Of a stretch of DNA of 64,000 bases, positions 60,143-64,000 are shown in pieces. The stretch comes from Paracoccus sp. Z118 (lineage in GTDB: Bacteria > Pseudomonadota > Alphaproteobacteria > Rhodobacterales > Rhodobacteraceae). The DNA is taken from contig NZ_JAHQZU010000001.1 of the NCBI RefSeq assembly GCF_019061185.1, positions 186,001 to 250,000 of the forward strand, read 5' to 3'. The first letter of the stretch is position 1; each line of letters starts with the position of its first letter. A program made the translations under genes and the position numbers. The notes below the pieces were generated by a model that saw nothing but the letters and a program-made list of their open reading frames with translations, was not told where the DNA came from and made no database searches.

Positions 60143-61324
60143 TCAGCCCAGCACCCGCATCGCCCGCGTCAGCCCGTCCAGCGTCAGCGGCATCATCCGC
60201 GCCTCGAAGATCTGCCCGATCATGCCGATGGAGGGGGTGTAGCCCCAATGCGCCTCGGCCACCGGGTTCAGCCAGACATGGTCGGGCCATGTCTCGCAGG
60301 CGCGGCGCAGCCACAATTCGCCCGGCTCGGGGTTCCAATGCTCGTTCGCGCCGCCTGGCGCTGCAATCTCATAGGGCGACATCGAGGCGTCGCCCACGAA
60401 GATGCATTTATAGTCCCGTCCGTATTTGTGCAGCACTTCCCAGGTCGGCGTCTGCGCATCCCAGCGGCGGCGGTTGTCCTTCCAGACGCCTTCGTAAAGG
60501 CAGTTGTGGAAGTAGAAATGTTCCATGTGCCGGAACTCGGCGCGGGCGGCCGAGAACAGCTCGTCCACGACGCGGACATGGTCGTCCATGCTGCCGCCCA
60601 CGTCGAGGAACAGCAGCACCTTGACCGCGTTGCGCCGCTCGGGCCGGGTCTGCACGTCGATATAGCCGTGATCGGCGGTGGCGCGGATGGTGCCGGGCAG
60701 GTCCAGCTCCTCAGCCGCGCCATGCCGCGCCCATTGCCGCAGGCGCTTGAGCGCGACCTTGATGTTGCGGGTGCCAAGCTCGACCTGATCGTCGAAATCG
60801 CGGAACTCGCGCTTGTCCCAGACCTTCACCGCGCGGCGGTGGCGGCTTTCGGCCTGCCCGATCCGCACCCCTTCGGGGTTGTAGCCATAGGCGCCGAAGG
60901 GCGAGGTGCCGCCGGTGCCGATCCATTTGTTGCCGCCCTGGTGGCGGCCCTGCTGCTCGGCCAGACGCTGGCGCAGCTTTTCCATCAGCGCCTCGAAGCT
61001 GCCGGAGCCTTCGATCTCGGCCTTCTCGGCGTCGGTCAGGAACTTCTCGGCCAGCTTCTCCAGCCATTCGCGGGGCAGGGCGGTCTCGCTCACCAGCGCC
61101 TCGACCGGGACCGTCTCCAGTCCGGCGAAGCTTTCCGCGAAGGCGCGGTCGTAGCGGTCGATATGCCGCTCGTCCTTGACGAGGATGGCGCGAGCGAGGG
61201 TGTAGAAGTCGTCCACAGACCAGTTCGACAGGCCCGCCTGCATCGCCCCCATCAGGTCCAGCCACTCGCGCAGGGAGACCGGAACCCCATGTCGCCGCAG
61301 CGAATCGAGGAACGGGCGGAACAT
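60143..61324 (-). CDS. VWA domain-containing protein, CoxE-like
   Basis: A 393-residue soluble protein starting MFRPFLDSLRRHGVPVSLRE, with a charged helical half (EEWLEKLAEKF-like) then a von Willebrand A domain: VKVLLFLDVGGSMDDHVRVV carries the MIDAS motif (DxGxS), and IFVGDASMSPYEIAAPGG the later Asp. CoxE-type VWA proteins work with MoxR AAA+ ATPases in maturation of metal enzymes; no moxR gene is in the window. Its ATG shares a base with the stop of the small membrane protein gene (TGATG), so the two are translationally coupled. Confidence 0.9.
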   Translation of the reverse strand: MFRPFLDSLRRHGVPVSLREWLDLMGAMQAGLSNWSVDDFYTLARAILVKDERHIDRYDRAFAESFAGLETVPVEALVSETALPREWLEKLAEKFLTDAEKAEIEGSGSFEALMEKLRQRLAEQQGRHQGGNKWIGTGGTSPFGAYGYNPEGVRIGQAESRHRRAVKVWDKREFRDFDDQVELGTRNIKVALKRLRQWARHGAAEELDLPGTIRATADHGYIDVQTRPERRNAVKVLLFLDVGGSMDDHVRVVDELFSAARAEFRHMEHFYFHNCLYEGVWKDNRRRWDAQTPTWEVLHKYGRDYKCIFVGDASMSPYEIAAPGGANEHWNPEPGELWLRRACETWPDHVWLNPVAEAHWGYTPSIGMIGQIFEARMMPLTLDGLTRAMRVLG

Positions 61325-61491
61325 CAGCGCATCCAGCGATCGACGGCGATCGTGGCGAACAGCCCCACCAGCGCAAAGGCGAGCGCGTGCGCGGCGGCAT
61401 ATTGCAGCCGGTCGCTGCGGTTGCCGCCCGCCTTGCGGGCGCGGCGGTCGCCCAGCAGGGCGCCAAGGATGATGGCTGCGATGACGATCAT
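61324..61491 (-). CDS. Small two-helix membrane protein, 55 residues
   Basis: On the minus strand an ATG at 61491 opens a 55-codon frame that ends in TGA at 61324-61326, coupled to the VWA gene. It begins MIVIAAIILGALLGDRRARK (first helix, then a basic turn), has GGNRSDRLQYAAAHALAFAL and ends VGLFATIAVDRWMR (second helix), so both termini probably face the same side. I recognise no family. Coupling by TGATG and codon bias support it as a real gene. The first gene of the five-gene run. Confidence 0.65.
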   Translation of the reverse strand: MIVIAAIILGALLGDRRARKAGGNRSDRLQYAAAHALAFALVGLFATIAVDRWMR

Positions 61492-61589
61492 GGGGCCTCC
61501 GGCGTCGGGGTTGATCTAGGCCGGGCAGTCCCGCGCGACAAGCGGAACGTGACAGGGCGGCGGTGTCAGACCTTGCAGGCGGGGTCGGA

Positions 61590-61660
61590 AATATCGCTTC
61601 GTTAACCAGTTAACATCTTGATTTTAAACATATTTAAGGTCATTACATTAGCTGGAATCG
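61590..61660 (+). promoter_or_regulatory. AT-rich region with GTTAAC repeats upstream of the Hint gene
   Basis: Within 226 gene-free bases between divergent genes, 61590-61660 is unusually AT-rich. It holds GTTAAC-CA-GTTAAC (61601-61614) and TTAA pairs at 61624 and 61634. It likely contains the Hint gene promoter, perhaps with a regulator site; the TTAA gaps (4 and 6) do not match the CtrA spacing of 7. Confidence 0.45.
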
Positions 61661-61717
61661 GCGTTTCCTCGTAGCCCTTGGCACGCGCCCCGCGGCGCTT
61701 TCGCGACGAGGAAGACG

Positions 61718-62860
61718 ATGCACAAGCCACCGGCGCCGATCGGCGAACAGTTCCAGGCCATCTATCTGGGCGACGTGAAGCCCGACCAGCATATCGACCG
61801 GTTCGAGGCGCTACCCGGCACCGAAACCAGCTTCGCCCTGCTGGGGACGACCTTCGGCAGCGCCGGGGCGCCGCTGACCCAGGGTATCGTCGCGATCACC
61901 ACGCAGGACCGCAATGGCGACGGGATGCTGCGCGGCGACACGCTCTTCAGGGCTGAGGAGACGTTTTCGACCGACCGTCCGCTTGCGGTCGATGGCGGGA
62001 TGGCGAGCGCCTTCGCCTTCGACGGGGTGACGCAGTATCGCGCGACATTGACCTATCTGGACGGCAGTCAGGCGAAAGGCGTCGTCGTCACGGTCATGCA
62101 GGACGATCAGGGGCGGACCTTCCTCGTCCCGAACCGCGACGGTGGCAACGACGCGCTGACGGCCGGGCCGATCAAGTCGCTGACGCTGACCGGGTTGGCT
62201 GAACTCAATCCTTTCAACAACAATCTCGACACCACCCGGCCGCAGGTGAAATTCGTGCCCTGCTTCGCGGGCGGCACCCGGATCATGACCGCCAAGGGCC
62301 ACCGCCCGGTGGAGCGGATCGCCGTTGGCGATCTGGTGCAGACGGTGGATCACGGGTTGCAGGTGGTGCGCTGGGCGGGGGCGCGGCGGTTGGATGCCGT
62401 GGATCTCGCCGCCAACCTGGCGCTGCTGCCGATCCGCATCCGCCGGGGCGCGCTGGGCGAGCGGTTGCCGCGGCGCGACCTGCTCGTCTCGCCGCAGCAC
62501 CGGGTGATGGTGCGCTCGGCGGTGGCGCGGGCGATGTTCGGGGCGGATGAGGTGCTGGTCGCGGCCAAGCACCTGCTGGCGCTCGACGGTGTGGAGATCG
62601 CCCGCGATCTGCGAGAGGTCACGTATCACCACATCCTGTTCGACCGGCACGAGATCGTCCTGTCCGAAGGCGCCGCCTCGGAATCGCTGTTCCTGGGCGA
62701 GCAGGCACTGCTGGCGCTGGGCGAGGCCGCGCGGAACGAGATCCTGACGCTGTTCCCCGAACTGAAGGCCGGTCTGCCGGAGGCCGGCGCGCGGCCGTTC
62801 CTGACAGGGCGGCAGGGCAGGGGTCTGGCCGAGCGTCACGGCGCGCTGTCGCTGCAATAG
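61718..62860 (+). CDS. Hint domain-containing protein (Hint_2 type)
   Basis: A 380-residue protein with a Hedgehog/intein-like domain. The N-terminal 175 residues form an uncharacterised region (FEALPGTETSFALLGTTFG, RNGDGMLRGDTLFRAEE). The Hint part starts at Cys182 in VPCFAGGTRIMTAKGHRPVE, with VGDLVQTVDHGLQVVRWAGA, RDLLVSPQHRVMVRSA (conserved His) and VTYHHILFDRHEIVLSEGAA. Hint_2 proteins are abundant in Rhodobacteraceae and often carried on secreted proteins; self-cleavage is possible but unproven. No signal peptide is visible. The promoter region upstream is AT-rich. Confidence 0.85.
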   Translation: MHKPPAPIGEQFQAIYLGDVKPDQHIDRFEALPGTETSFALLGTTFGSAGAPLTQGIVAITTQDRNGDGMLRGDTLFRAEETFSTDRPLAVDGGMASAFAFDGVTQYRATLTYLDGSQAKGVVVTVMQDDQGRTFLVPNRDGGNDALTAGPIKSLTLTGLAELNPFNNNLDTTRPQVKFVPCFAGGTRIMTAKGHRPVERIAVGDLVQTVDHGLQVVRWAGARRLDAVDLAANLALLPIRIRRGALGERLPRRDLLVSPQHRVMVRSAVARAMFGADEVLVAAKHLLALDGVEIARDLREVTYHHILFDRHEIVLSEGAASESLFLGEQALLALGEAARNEILTLFPELKAGLPEAGARPFLTGRQGRGLAERHGALSLQ

Positions 62861-62977
62861 GCAGCCTGCACGGCGCCGGTCGGCTGGCCCGATCCGCCGC
62901 GCCGATTCCGGGAAAGGCTTGATCCCCGGCGGGGGGGTGATTAGGCTGAAGGCAAGTTGAAATCGGAGGGCGTTGCC

Positions 62978-64000
62978 ATGACGCCCATGCGTCCCGCGGG
63001 TGCGGACGCGTTCCCGAAGCCTTCGGTCGAGCCTGCCGCCGCCCGCCAGCCAGACGAGAACACGCTGTATGCGGCTCTCGATCTGGGCACGAACAGTTGC
63101 CGGATGCTGATCGCCCGCCCCTCGGGCAGTCAGTTCCAGGTGATCGACAGTTTCTCCAAGCCGGTGCAGCTCGGGCACGGGCTGGAGGCGTCTGGCCGGC
63201 TGTCGCGGCAGTCGATGGCCCGCACCGTCCACGCGCTGCAGGTCTGCCGCCGCAAGCTGGAAAACCACGGCGTCGCGCATATGCGGCTGGTCGCGACCGA
63301 GGCCTGCCGCCGCGCCCGCAACAGCCGCGACTTCATGCGCACCATCCGGCGCGAGACGGGTCTGCCGCTGGAAATCATCCAGCCCGAGGAAGAGGCGCGG
63401 CTCGCCGTCATCTCCTGCGCGCCGCTGGTGAGCCTGCGGACCGAGCAACTGCTGATCGTCGATATCGGCGGGGGGTCGACCGAACTGGTCTGGATCGACG
63501 TGAGCGGCGTCGATCCGGTCGAGCGGCCCCGTGCGATCATGGCGCTGGGCGACGGGTTCGGCAATCACGGGCCGGGCGCGGCGCGGGTGGTGGACTGGAT
63601 CAGCGTGCCGCTGGGCGTCGCGACCCTGCGGGACCAGTTCGCGGATGTCGAGGACGATCCGGGCCGCTTCGCCCTGATGAGCTGGCATTTCGAGGAGATG
63701 CTGGCCGATTTCGTCCCCTATGTCACCGCCGACCGGAAGGCCGACAACTTTCAGATCATCGGCACCTCCGGCACCGTCACCACCGTCGCGGCGAGCTATC
63801 TGGGACTCAAGCGCTACGACCGCACCAAGGTGGACGGGCTGACGATGACCTCGGCCCAGATCGACAAGGTGATCCGCGAATATCTCGCGCTGGGTCCCGA
63901 GGGGCGGCGCGCTGATCCCCGGATCGGGCGCGAGCGTCACGCGCTGATCATGTCCGGCGCGGCGATCCTGCAGACGCTGATGCGGGTCTGGCCCACCGAC
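62978..64000 (+). CDS. Exopolyphosphatase/guanosine pentaphosphate phosphatase (Ppx/GppA), partial
   Basis: The first 341 codons are present; the gene runs off the window. It belongs to the Ppx/GppA fold of ASKHA phosphatases: LYAALDLGTNSCRMLIARPS (phosphate-binding loop), VATEACRRARNSRDFM, PEEEARLAVIS and LLIVDIGGGSTELVWIDVSG, then IIGTSGTVTTVAASYLGL. It hydrolyses polyphosphate or pppGpp; which is not clear. GGAGGG stands seven bases before the ATG at 62978. An N-terminal 25-residue low-complexity extension is present. In Rhodobacteraceae an rRNA methyltransferase gene (rlmE) often follows. Confidence 0.92.
   Translation, partial: MTPMRPAGADAFPKPSVEPAAARQPDENTLYAALDLGTNSCRMLIARPSGSQFQVIDSFSKPVQLGHGLEASGRLSRQSMARTVHALQVCRRKLENHGVAHMRLVATEACRRARNSRDFMRTIRRETGLPLEIIQPEEEARLAVISCAPLVSLRTEQLLIVDIGGGSTELVWIDVSGVDPVERPRAIMALGDGFGNHGPGAARVVDWISVPLGVATLRDQFADVEDDPGRFALMSWHFEEMLADFVPYVTADRKADNFQIIGTSGTVTTVAASYLGLKRYDRTKVDGLTMTSAQIDKVIREYLALGPEGRRADPRIGRERHALIMSGAAILQTLMRVWPTD

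Noticed and set aside
61602..61637. CtrA boxes in the AT-rich region before the Hint gene
   Set aside because: TTAA pairs are present but the gaps are 4 and 6 bases, not the required 7.

Overview
The window is GC-rich, densely coding alphaproteobacterial chromosome. The sciP-ctrA pair, a CtrA box, SOS boxes of the GTTC-N7-GTTC type, GANTC (CcrM) sites, PutA controlled by an Lrp-type PutR, an rplU-rpmA-GNAT block and a Hint_2-type protein all point to Rhodobacteraceae, most likely Paracoccus or a close relative. This is inferred from gene content; no database was searched.

Layout. 1-6.5 kb: end of a GGDEF protein, an ABC-F ATPase, rplU-rpmA, a GNAT acetyltransferase, a lipoprotein, sufE, then mnmA-gpx on the minus strand. 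6.6-12.4 kb: cell-cycle genes sciP and ctrA, then ligA-recG, then a short transcription unit missed by usual length cut-offs: SOS box, 31-codon membrane peptide, terminator. 12.4-19.1 kb: Fe-S scaffold, hisI, gluQRS-trmFO, an FkbM methyltransferase, rplY, a secreted protein, an LldD-type flavoenzyme and a lipoprotein. 19.2-24 kb: TetR regulator, then dnaG and rpoD, with a dense GANTC cluster in front of rpoD. 24-36 kb: FMN reductase, rmuC, and nrdR-ribD followed by ribE-ribB-ribH-nusB. These riboflavin genes flank a minus-strand capsule trio (kpsS-like, wza-like, kpsC-like). 36-45.4 kb: outer-membrane protein with an unusual pyrimidine-rich 3' UTR, putR/putA, chrA, an amino-acid dehydrogenase and a ferredoxin-reductase-like flavoprotein. 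45.5-46.4 kb: a scar of two unrelated insertion-sequence fragments. 46.5-56.6 kb: lipoprotein, moaA, GFA protein, SOS-boxed uvrA, SRP RNA (minus strand), argS, SPOR protein, nagZ and a truncated haemoglobin. 56.7-61.5 kb: a minus-strand run of five genes (small membrane protein, VWA protein, M48 protease, membrane serine-hydrolase-like protein, cytochrome P450). 61.7-64 kb: Hint-domain protein and a Ppx/GppA phosphatase that runs off the window.

The most interesting observation is at 12.09-12.38 kb. A perfect alphaproteobacterial LexA box (GTTC-N7-GTTC) has a TAAAAT -10-like hexamer inside it. It precedes a 31-residue single-pass membrane peptide with a strong ribosome binding site and its own intrinsic terminator. 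The uvrA gene in the same window has the same box. The arrangement is like Caulobacter SidA, a 29-residue SOS-induced division inhibitor, and suggests an undescribed SOS-induced small membrane protein in this lineage.

Other points worth a look: seven GANTC sites in 148 bp in front of rpoD, several spaced about one helical turn apart; a CtrA box placed on the sciP stop codon; a CUCCUCCC-bearing pyrimidine tract just before a terminator, as in Rhodobacter anti-Shine-Dalgarno small RNAs; a RibBA-like protein whose GTP cyclohydrolase II half has lost its zinc cysteines; and the five-gene P450 run. No tRNA, CRISPR array, prophage or intact transposon was found.
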